DNA of 18,067 nucleotides from Myxococcales bacterium (GTDB taxonomy: Bacteria > Myxococcota > Polyangia > Fen-1088). The notes under the pieces are model-generated. The model was not told where the DNA came from. It saw nothing but the letters and a program-made list of their open reading frames with translations, and did not search any database. Within the stretch, counting starts at the first letter, position 1. Every line of letters starts with the position of its first letter. The translations under genes and the position numbers were made by a program. The stretch is taken from assembly GCA_003157315.1 (NCBI GenBank), contig PMJE01000271.1, positions 1 to 18,067 on the forward strand, in the 5' to 3' direction. Shown here in pieces: positions 8,189-14,972 of the stretch.

Positions 8189-9540
8189 ATTTGCAGCCCA
8201 GCCAGCAAGACCGCCGAAATCCCGATGACCGCGCCCAGATCGCGCCGGCCCAGCGAGAGCTTCCAATCGGGATCGTGGCTGCGAATCGCCAACCCGTAGG
8301 CACCGGTCAGGCCGAAGAACAACCAGATGACCGGATGATAGGTCAGCGACAAGAAGAAAGTCCCGGCCACCATGCCACACAAAGCTGCCAGCAGGCCGCG
8401 TCCCCACTGGTAGGCGACCGTCGCCTCGGGGACGTGTCGGTAGCGCCGCATGCCGGTCAGCACGATCTTGAACGCCAGGTAGTAGAGCCCGACAAACAGC
8501 AAGAGCCCGACTGTGCCCATCTCGGCGGCCGCGAGCACGAAGCTATTGTGAGCGGTGAGGTAGTGGTGCTCGCCGAATTGGCCCTGACCCACGCCCCACA
8601 GGGGCGATTCCCGCCAAAGCCGCAGTCCCACCGCCCATGCCTCCAGTCGTTCCTGGCTGGAAGCGCTGGCTTCACCGGTCGAACGCCCGCCCAAAATCAG
8701 CGCTGGCGCGGCCAGGAGCGCACCCAGCACGAGGCCCTTGCCACCGAAACGAACCGCGAAGTAGGCCGCAGCAACCGCCACAATCACCATCTGTCCGGTT
8801 CGCGACGCGGTGAAAATGATGCAGGTCACGCCCAATCCAACGATCGCGGCCATCAGCAAGGTGCTGACCAGGGAGCGCCGGCGGGCCCACAGGGTGAGTG
8901 CGAGCGGCAACCCCAGCCCGATGGCCAACGCGAACTCATTGGGATCTTGCAGAATGCCGCGGTAACGGACACGGCTGCCGCCGATGGACGTGGTTCCCGC
9001 CAGGCCGGCCTTCTCGCACACGTACTCGAACCCGGGCTCGCCCCCTTGATCGCATTCGTTGGACTCGACACAGGGGCGTCCTTCGGGCACGCCGGCCATG
9101 TCGCTAGTGGATTCCTCGGGCTCGACCCGAATACACTGCAGGGGGGCCTGCGCTTGCACCAGGCCCATGAGCGAGAGAGCCAGGACCACGGCCACGATGA
9201 GCGAGCAAACCCTTTCCAGGGCGCGAAAGCTCTGGGCGCCGTGGGCCACCAAAAAGTAGAGCGCGGGCGACACGATCAGGGCCGCAGCCACGTGGCTAAC
9301 CGAAGCGGAGGCGCCCAGGGTGGTCGCGACCAGCGCCCAGAGGTAAAGTGCAACCGCCAGCAGGGCGTGGGGAGCCAGCCGCGGGCGCGAGAGGCGCAGG
9401 CGCAGATCGAGCACCAACCCCAGCAAGGTGACTGCAAAGAGAATGGGAATGCAAGGAACTCGACCCAGAAAGGAAAAGACCTCGTGAGGCCTCAAGTAAA
9501 TGAACGCAATCAGAGCAAGAATTCCGGGCAGGGCAAACAT
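8164..9540 (-). CDS. O-antigen ligase/Wzy-type polymerase membrane protein
   Basis: The product has 458 residues and about ten or more hydrophobic segments. It probably polymerises lipid-linked repeat units in the periplasm, or transfers polymer to an acceptor; the Wzy and WaaL functions share a fold and cannot be separated here. Visible features are RYRGILQDPNEFAL (about 191-204), TASRTG (Arg247) after a membrane segment, the long loop with WRESPLWGVGQGQF, and the TAHNSFVLAAAEMG motif (His331 to Glu340). The loop after residue 130 is unusual, with four cysteines (136, 157, 163, 175) in a polar stretch likely to be periplasmic. The start is placed at the ATG ending at 9540 because hydrophobic sequence begins there; the frame stays open upstream but reads unlike protein. 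The Shine-Dalgarno sequence is weak. It is the lone - strand gene between two + strand units. Confidence 0.9.
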   Translation of the reverse strand: MFALPGILALIAFIYLRPHEVFSFLGRVPCIPILFAVTLLGLVLDLRLRLSRPRLAPHALLAVALYLWALVATTLGASASVSHVAAALIVSPALYFLVAHGAQSFRALERVCSLIVAVVLALSLMGLVQAQAPLQCIRVEPEESTSDMAGVPEGRPCVESNECDQGGEPGFEYVCEKAGLAGTTSIGGSRVRYRGILQDPNEFALAIGLGLPLALTLWARRRSLVSTLLMAAIVGLGVTCIIFTASRTGQMVIVAVAAAYFAVRFGGKGLVLGALLAAPALILGGRSTGEASASSQERLEAWAVGLRLWRESPLWGVGQGQFGEHHYLTAHNSFVLAAAEMGTVGLLLFVGLYYLAFKIVLTGMRRYRHVPEATVAYQWGRGLLAALCGMVAGTFFLSLTYHPVIWLFFGLTGAYGLAIRSHDPDWKLSLGRRDLGAVIGISAVLLAGLQIYTRVKGF

Positions 9541-9576
9541 GCCTATTCCAAGCGCGTGGTTTTGCTTTTTCCCAAG
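9541..9576. other. Very short divergent gap
   Basis: Only 36 bp separate the divergent starts of the ligase-like and export lipoprotein genes. Two full promoters do not fit, so at least one must lie inside the opposite gene. If the export gene starts at 9604, the gap is 63 bp. Confidence 0.5.
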
Positions 9577-10179
9577 ATGTTGGGATCGAAAGGAATCCGC
9601 TGCATGGGTACCCTGTGCCTTGCGCTCTCTGTGGTGGGATGCGCGACGCCGCTGCCGGGTTTCGACTATAGCAAGGAACCGGATCCGCGGAAGTCGGAGT
9701 TCGTGGTGGGACCCTCCGACGTTCTGCGGATCAACGTCTGGAAGACCCCCGACCTCTCGGTTGAGGTCACGGTGCGGCCGGATGGCACCATCACTCTGCC
9801 GCTGATTGGCGACGTAACCGCTGCCGGTCGCACGCCAAGCGAGCTGCGCGACGAAATCAAGCGCAAGCTCACGGCATTTCTGCGCGACGACAACCCAGTC
9901 GAGGTCATCGTGGAAACTGTCAACAGCTACCGCTTCACCGTGGCTGGCAACGTAGAGAAATCCGGCATGTTCACCACCAAGCACTACGTCACGGTTACCG
10001 AGGCCGTCGCCCTGGCCGGCGGCCCCAACCGCTATGCCGACTTGGACCAGGTACTCATCCTGCGCCAGAGCCCCACTGGCGCGCGTTCAATCCCGGTCAA
10101 TATCAAGGAAATCTACTCAGGACGGCACCCCGAGATGGACGTGGTGATATTGAAGGAGGACCGGATTTTCGTACCGTGA
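9577..10179 (+). CDS. Short polysaccharide export (OPX, Wza-like) lipoprotein
   Basis: The product has 200 residues. An N-terminal lipoprotein signal has two basic residues, a hydrophobic core and a lipobox ending at Cys22 (LSVVGC). Then comes the polysaccharide-export domain (about 41-117; VGPSDVLRINVW, VRPDGTITLPLIGDV), with the ELRDEIKRKL helix. A SLBB-type domain follows (about 118-165; VAGNVEKSGMF, TVTEAVALAGG). The protein ends at KEDRIFVP, where longer Wza proteins continue, so the extra SLBB repeat and the C-terminal membrane-spanning helix are missing. Small OPX proteins of this kind are known to rely on a separate beta-barrel; the barrel at 13575-14972 is the obvious partner. The 9577 start keeps the basic n-region; the ATG at 9604 has a better ribosome site (AAAGGA, about 9 bases upstream) but a weak signal. 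Confidence 0.9.
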   Translation: MLGSKGIRCMGTLCLALSVVGCATPLPGFDYSKEPDPRKSEFVVGPSDVLRINVWKTPDLSVEVTVRPDGTITLPLIGDVTAAGRTPSELRDEIKRKLTAFLRDDNPVEVIVETVNSYRFTVAGNVEKSGMFTTKHYVTVTEAVALAGGPNRYADLDQVLILRQSPTGARSIPVNIKEIYSGRHPEMDVVILKEDRIFVP

Positions 10180-10186
10180 CCAACCC

Positions 10187-11890
10187 TCACTTCTGTCCGT
10201 CGATGACCTCAAGGTCGTCGCACACGGCATAGGTGTGCACCCCGCGCATCCCGGGCCAGGCGTCGGGGTCGATGGCTTGCACTAGTCGTTCTTGGTAGCC
10301 GCGGGTGTCGAGGCGGGTGATTTCGTGGAAATTCAATTTGTGTCCGTAGTAGGGCGCGCAGTCCTGGCTGGGGCGATACAGCTTGCCATCGTGGGACACG
10401 ATCGCGCCCGCCGAACGCGCGTAGCGCACGTCGAGTGAGAGCGGGCTGGACGGGTGCATGGTCCACTCGCCATCCAGCCGATCAGCATGGAACAGCAGGA
10501 GATGGTAGCTGGCTTCGGCCGGATCGATGGCGGTGACAAAGAGCCAGATGCGCCCCTCATGGACAAAGGGCGTGCTGTCAACCGCCCGAATGGGCAGCAG
10601 ATCGCGCACCTTGACCCATGTATGGGGGAAATCCACGGCGTGATACAGCTCGACACACCCGCTCCCCACGGTTTCGGGGATCATGAACATCTCGCCCTCG
10701 GCGTCGAACACCGCCGGATACGACAGGTGGTAGGGCCGGCTAAGCACGCGCACCGGCTCGGACAGCTCACGGTTGGGCATCACCTCCATGCAGACCAGCG
10801 CCCCTTTGCCCTCGGAGAAGCTCAACTCCTCGCAGAACAGCCAAAGCCGGCCCTGGCGTCGCCACAGGAAGGGGTCGGCAAAATACCCCCCCTGCGGCGG
10901 CGTGATCCAACGGAAAGCCGCCAGCCCCTCGGCCGACACATCTTCAAATAGCTTGCGCGGAAAACCGTTGCGTAGGGCGATCCGCCAATGAAAAATCATG
11001 GGCGGTCGGCGCACCAGATTGACCACGCGGCGAGTGATGCGAGGGGCCAAAAATTTCACAATGTCGCGGTTGCGCGGATTGTCGCGTGCATCAGGCACTT
11101 CTTGGGCCGCTGGTGGCACAGCCACTAGGCCCTGCGCGAACTGGTGCCATCCGCGTTGGTGCAACTCGTGCAGCTTGCGGATCACGAAGGTCAGCGCGAT
11201 CAAGGTTGGACGCACACAATTCTTGGTGCGGAAAAGGCTGTGCTCAGTGGCGACCTGCGCGTGGGTGAGCACGTGCACGCCGCCTGGTGGCCCCCCGTGC
11301 ATGAGCAATGCAGCGCTGGAGAGCAGCCGCCCATCGCGTACCTCGCTGAATCCGGGAGTGGGCGAGCGCGGCTCGCCGGGCTCGCCCAGGTGAATTGACC
11401 AAACCCCAAAACGGGCCAGGGGGCACAAGGCGTCGGGCACCGGGCCAGGCGCACAATGGAGAATCACGTCAGGGTCCAGCGCCTTGACGGCGGCGATTGT
11501 GCCGGCGGGAAAGGCCAAGGCGCCTGACCGATCCGTGCGTTCTGCGGGCAGGTTGGGAACGCGCGCGAACACGTCCGAGCAATCCACCGGCGCGATTAGG
11601 GCCTGCACGTCGGGATAGACACGGCGGTCCCACGCTTCAAGCACGAGGAAAGAAATCTGGTGCAGCAACGCCGGAGTGACTTCGGGCCCCCAAGGCCAGC
11701 GTGCTTGACTCGGGTCTTCGGGCGAGCCGGCCAAAACCACCGCGACTAAGCTGGCGAAGTTCGACCGTTCGATGTGCTGCAAGGCCGCGGCCTCGGGTCG
11801 GCCGAGCAGCGGGCTGTCGGCCACGGCCACAATGCGCAGTTTGGGCGCGTCGACAGTAGATCGCAGGAAGAAAGTTTCCAGTCCAGCCAT
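10187..11890 (-). CDS. Formyltransferase-like / GINT-type beta-propeller-like fusion protein
   Basis: The product has 567 residues and two parts. Residues 17-245 resemble the Rossmann fold of formyltransferases (RIVAVADSPLLGRPE, LDPDVILHCAPGPVP, FGVWSIHLGEPGE). The catalytic Asn-x-His of that family appears as Ser165-Ile-His167, so formyl transfer is doubtful. Residues 335-560 match what I recall of the domain in bacterial relatives of the N-terminal part of plant GINT1, related to glycoside hydrolase family 43 propellers. Marks are GGYFADPFLWRRQGRLWLFC, HLSYPAVF, MFMIPET, WTMHPSSPLSLDVRYARSAG and LYRPSQDC. The function is unproven; a sugar-modifying or glycan-binding role is an inference from the polysaccharide locus. 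It follows the deacetylase-like gene by 4 bp with no clear ribosome site and ends 7 bp from the convergent export gene. Confidence 0.8.
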   Translation of the reverse strand: MAGLETFFLRSTVDAPKLRIVAVADSPLLGRPEAAALQHIERSNFASLVAVVLAGSPEDPSQARWPWGPEVTPALLHQISFLVLEAWDRRVYPDVQALIAPVDCSDVFARVPNLPAERTDRSGALAFPAGTIAAVKALDPDVILHCAPGPVPDALCPLARFGVWSIHLGEPGEPRSPTPGFSEVRDGRLLSSAALLMHGGPPGGVHVLTHAQVATEHSLFRTKNCVRPTLIALTFVIRKLHELHQRGWHQFAQGLVAVPPAAQEVPDARDNPRNRDIVKFLAPRITRRVVNLVRRPPMIFHWRIALRNGFPRKLFEDVSAEGLAAFRWITPPQGGYFADPFLWRRQGRLWLFCEELSFSEGKGALVCMEVMPNRELSEPVRVLSRPYHLSYPAVFDAEGEMFMIPETVGSGCVELYHAVDFPHTWVKVRDLLPIRAVDSTPFVHEGRIWLFVTAIDPAEASYHLLLFHADRLDGEWTMHPSSPLSLDVRYARSAGAIVSHDGKLYRPSQDCAPYYGHKLNFHEITRLDTRGYQERLVQAIDPDAWPGMRGVHTYAVCDDLEVIDGQK

Positions 11891-11894
11891 AGCG

Positions 11895-13004
11895 TCACGC
11901 TGCCGCGGGCGGGGGAGGCAAACGATAGTCGCGGTACTGCGCGGGATTGCCCGCGCGTCCCTCCATGGCGGCTACTGCGATGTTGTACATCTCGCGTGCG
12001 GTCACGTAGTGCAATACCCAGTTCTTCCCGTCGTTGAACATCTCGGTCAGGGCCCGATGGAGCGCGTGCCCGCCTTGTCCCAACAGAGAAGCCGCTTCCG
12101 GCTCAGGCGCACCGTGGGTGTGGACCTTGACAAAAACCCATTCGGGCCGACCCGCGACATGAATATTTTCGTCCACCCAGCGGCGCACGCGTGCCGGGGT
12201 GGCAGGATCGTTGGCGGTGATGCAAGCGTTCTCGATGCGCAGGGGCATGCGTGCGGCGCGCGCATGCAGAGCTAGCGGGCCCTCGATCATCAAGATGCGG
12301 TCTTCGCGCATTTGGCCCACGCGCGCCGGCTCGCCCTGCTCATAGGCGCGGGCGCGGCCCAGATCGCCCACCGGCCAGTAGATGCAGTTGACGATGTTGG
12401 GCTGGGTCTCGTCGGGCGCAGAGGGAAAGGTGAAGTCGGCGTAGCAGCCGGTCTGGAAAAGCAAAGGGATCTCATCATCGACGCCGCACGCCTGGCGGTC
12501 ACGCCGCCCATTGGCCAAGGCCCAGTTGCCGTGAATGAATGCGTAGCGGAGGCGGCCGTCAGGATCCCGGGCCAGATGCCCGTGTTCGGCGAACCGGCGC
12601 AGCGACTGCTCGAGTTGCGCGCGCAAGGTTTCCCGGGTGTCCCCATCGTGGTGCAGGTGCATCTCGACCTCCCCCAGACCTGCGCCAGCCAGCTGGGCGA
12701 GTGGATCGAGGAGTTCTGGCCGGTACTGCTCGCACGGGAAGAAGAAAGTGTGCTGCGGGGCCTGCCCGTCGGCGTCGCGATAGTTGCGCGCCAGCGCCGG
12801 GTAGCCGTCGGCCCATGCCTGCATGCGCGCACGGCCCTGGGCGGCGTCCACGTTGTTCCACAGTGGCTCGTGATGGTCACAAAACGCGAAAAGCAGGTGG
12901 CGCCGATCGCGAAACCGGCTGGCCCATGCGCGACCCATCCGATGCCTAGCCCAACCGCGGATCCACGTGTGCAGATTCCGTTCCCAACTCATGTCCAGGC
13001 CCAT
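11895..13004 (-). CDS. Polysaccharide-deacetylase-like protein of an exopolysaccharide-associated family
   Basis: A 369-residue soluble protein with no signal peptide. Possible metal or active-site residues cluster in FCDHHEP (43-46 Asp-His-His-Glu), EVEMHLHHDGDT (His116, His118, His119, Asp120), FIHGNWAL (His158) and VDDEI (176-179). Other marks are HTFFFPCEQY, GCYADFTFPSAPDETQ and VFVKVHTHG near 291-299. I recall this pattern from uncharacterised proteins in polysaccharide loci. The spacing of His and Asp suggests a NodB-like barrel, but the standard NodB signature is not present, so enzymatic activity is inference. The ATG at 13004 or the one at 12992 (MSWERN) could be the start; neither has a good ribosome site. 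The frame is open to 13370, but that extension overlaps the next gene and looks non-coding. Confidence 0.78.
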   Translation of the reverse strand: MGLDMSWERNLHTWIRGWARHRMGRAWASRFRDRRHLLFAFCDHHEPLWNNVDAAQGRARMQAWADGYPALARNYRDADGQAPQHTFFFPCEQYRPELLDPLAQLAGAGLGEVEMHLHHDGDTRETLRAQLEQSLRRFAEHGHLARDPDGRLRYAFIHGNWALANGRRDRQACGVDDEIPLLFQTGCYADFTFPSAPDETQPNIVNCIYWPVGDLGRARAYEQGEPARVGQMREDRILMIEGPLALHARAARMPLRIENACITANDPATPARVRRWVDENIHVAGRPEWVFVKVHTHGAPEPEAASLLGQGGHALHRALTEMFNDGKNWVLHYVTAREMYNIAVAAMEGRAGNPAQYRDYRLPPPPAAA

Positions 13005-13053
13005 TTGCCGACAAGAATAGCAAACCCCGACGGGTTGGCATCCCCGCTTGCGC

Positions 13054-13557
13054 CTATTCCACGAGCAGAACCCCGAGCTGGCGTTTTGGCTCGATTCGTC
13101 GCAGCCACCGATGCAGGCGGAACTCAGTGGCGCCGCCAGAACGGGCAATGAGTACGACGCCGTCCAAGGCGTAGAGCAGTGAGGCCGCGGGACCGGTGGC
13201 GGCCGGCGCGCCAAAAGCGACCAACACGCGATCAGCGCGGGCGCAAGCGTCCTCCAGCGCGCGCTCCAGAGCGGCAGGACGATCGGCCGCGTCCGAAGTG
13301 CCGGTGCGCTCGCTCGTGGCCGGCGGCGATTCGGTGTCAAGGATGTCCACCCGGTCGCCCAGGATCTCAAAAGCCAGGGCCAGCCGCCGTGCCGTCGGCA
13401 TGACCGCTAAGCCCGCGTGCATGGCCACAAGACCCAGCTTGGCGCAGCCTCGCTCCCGGATCCGTCGCGCGGTGGCCAAAACCTCTGGATCCAGCCCTTC
13501 GACAGGCGGTGACGAAGCGTTTCCTGTACCTCGCGCATCCAAGATGCAGCAAAGCAT
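13054..13557 (-). CDS. Degenerate BY-kinase/ParA-fold protein lacking nucleotide-binding motifs
   Basis: The product has 167 residues. The order of elements resembles CpsD/Wzc-type tyrosine kinases: a leading helix (LDPEVLATARRIRERG), a strand KLGLVAMHAG, a helix ARRLALAFEILGDRVDILDTE, a second strand DRVLVAFGAP, then LDGVVLIARSGGATEFRLHRWL and a final LGVLLVE. The Walker A sequence (GxGKS/T) should follow the first strand, but the sequence there is LAVMPTARR. The usual Asp of Walker B after the second strand is also absent (AFGAP). There is no C-terminal tyrosine cluster. Kinase or ATPase activity is therefore unlikely; a structural or regulatory role with the export machinery, or decay, is possible. 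It is the first gene of a three-gene - strand run. The start is uncertain, as no Shine-Dalgarno sequence precedes the ATG at 13557. The homology call is from fold pattern only. Confidence 0.62.
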   Translation of the reverse strand: MLCCILDARGTGNASSPPVEGLDPEVLATARRIRERGCAKLGLVAMHAGLAVMPTARRLALAFEILGDRVDILDTESPPATSERTGTSDAADRPAALERALEDACARADRVLVAFGAPAATGPAASLLYALDGVVLIARSGGATEFRLHRWLRRIEPKRQLGVLLVE

Positions 13558-13562
13558 AAACC

Positions 13563-13569
13563 AGGGAGG
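13563..13569 (+). promoter_or_regulatory. Strong Shine-Dalgarno sequence for the barrel gene
   Basis: AGGGAGG ends 5 bases before the GTG at 13575. It is one of the best ribosome sites in the window and favours the GTG start over the ATG at 13650, which has none. Confidence 0.5.
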
Positions 13570-13574
13570 CCGCA

Positions 13575-14972
13575 GTGTCGGTCAGAATCCCGTGGGTCGT
13601 TGTCGGATCGCCACGGCGGCCACGCAAGCAGGCAAAAACAGTCTTCGACATGACGCAGAGGCCGCGACGGTTAGGGCAGCTTCTCGCCGTCGGACTGGGT
13701 ATGGCAAGCCTGGCGCGGCCGGCTGCGGCGGGCTCGCTCGACTATCAGTTGGGGGCAGGGGCATATGTCGGATTCACCGACAATGCGCTTGGCGTGCCCA
13801 ACGGCAGCCCAGGTTCGGGGAGTGACGGACTTCTTCTGGGCCGCGTGGACGGCGGCTTGACGCTCACCCGCCAGTTCTCAGAGCAGCGGCTCGCCTATGC
13901 CTTCACCGCTAGCCGGTATATGGTCCAGTCAGGTGGCGACACTCTGGCCAATTCGCTGGCTTGGGAAGCGGCTTTTCAGCCGCTCACCTCCTTGCGCCTC
14001 TCCACCTCCCTGGGCGCGACCCAGGGCCGCCTGACCTCGCTGGATGTGTCCTCGTCGTCAGCCTCAGGCGGGACAACCACTGGGCCCACCGGGCCGCGCC
14101 CGGCGCAGGCTCTGCTTTACGCCTCGGCCGACGCCAGGCAGGGACTAAGCGCCGAGCTTTCTCCCCGCTGGCGTATTCTGCAATCGCTGGTCGCCCAGGG
14201 TTTCTGGCCGCTGGAGGCGAATACCACACGCCCGAGCAGTTATTCCGGGGATATTGACCTGGGTATCGAACGCGACTTCGCCCGCGACGGGATCTCGCTG
14301 AATGCGCGCGGCCTGGTCATGCAAAGCGATGAGGTCATTTCCAATTGCGTGGTGATCCTGCCCCAATACCGCAGCGCTGTGGCCGGTGGCAATCTGGGCT
14401 GGCGCCACACCTTTTCGCCAGCGTGGAGCGACTACCTCTCCGGCGGCGGACTCGTCATCGATTCCCCAGTCGGCTCGGGCGCGAGTTTTCAGCCAGTCGG
14501 GTTGGCCGAGCTTCTGGCGCACGGGGAGACCAACGAATTCAGCCTGCGGGTCGAGCGCAACGTCACCGCCAACGTGTTTGCCGGCGATATCTTCCTGAGC
14601 ACGCGGGTTGTGGCCAACGCCTCGGCCGGGTTTGGCAAGACCCAGAAACTGCAGCTGCGTGCTCTGGGCAGCTTTGACCGGTCCTCCGCAGTCGGCTCTG
14701 CCGGCGAGAACCGCGGAGGCGCGTCGGTGTGGCTGGCCCAGGCTGTGATGACTTACGGGGCGCCAGGACCGCTGCTGGTCAGCCTGGAGTATTCCTTCAC
14801 CGATCAGCAGGCGATCGCGCCCGCGTGCGGTCAGACGCCGGCCTTTTTCAGTTTCCGGCGCAACCTGGTCATGTTGGGCATTGAGGTCAAGTACGCCTCG
14901 CTACGCCCTTTGCTGGGCCGCGCGCCGAAAATTCGCGTGGCGGGCAACCCTGCCGAGGATCCGCGGCAATGA
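13575..14972 (+). CDS. Outer-membrane beta-barrel protein of the polysaccharide locus
   Basis: From the GTG the product has 465 residues. A signal peptide is clear: RPRRLGQLLAVGLGMASLA followed by a likely cleavage at about residue 52 (PAAA/GS). With the ATG at 13650 the protein has 440 residues and a normal-length signal. The mature part alternates polar and hydrophobic residues in many amphipathic strands with Gly/Ser-rich turns, such as YQLGAGAYVGFTDNALG, RLAYAFTASRYMV, GISLNARGLVM and LLVSLEYSFTDQQ. No enzyme motif is visible. Barrel proteins of this type occur beside short OPX proteins and serve as the outer-membrane pore for export; that role here is inferred from the neighbours. The stop overlaps the next start (ATGA). 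The - strand gene begins 17 bp upstream in the other direction. Confidence 0.8.
   Translation: MSVRIPWVVVGSPRRPRKQAKTVFDMTQRPRRLGQLLAVGLGMASLARPAAAGSLDYQLGAGAYVGFTDNALGVPNGSPGSGSDGLLLGRVDGGLTLTRQFSEQRLAYAFTASRYMVQSGGDTLANSLAWEAAFQPLTSLRLSTSLGATQGRLTSLDVSSSSASGGTTTGPTGPRPAQALLYASADARQGLSAELSPRWRILQSLVAQGFWPLEANTTRPSSYSGDIDLGIERDFARDGISLNARGLVMQSDEVISNCVVILPQYRSAVAGGNLGWRHTFSPAWSDYLSGGGLVIDSPVGSGASFQPVGLAELLAHGETNEFSLRVERNVTANVFAGDIFLSTRVVANASAGFGKTQKLQLRALGSFDRSSAVGSAGENRGGASVWLAQAVMTYGAPGPLLVSLEYSFTDQQAIAPACGQTPAFFSFRRNLVMLGIEVKYASLRPLLGRAPKIRVAGNPAEDPRQ

Noticed and set aside
8191..9576. Long + strand open frame across the ligase-like gene
   Set aside because: It is antisense to a clear membrane protein. 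Its translation is Gln/Arg/His-rich with no motif, a usual shadow in G+C-rich DNA. Only the part from 9577 on is real coding.
13367..13651. Possible frameshifted N terminus of the kinase-like gene (frame beginning MSKTVFACLRG)
   Set aside because: The start resembles some kinase-like leaders, but the rest of this frame shows no BY-kinase pattern and joining it needs an unsupported frameshift.
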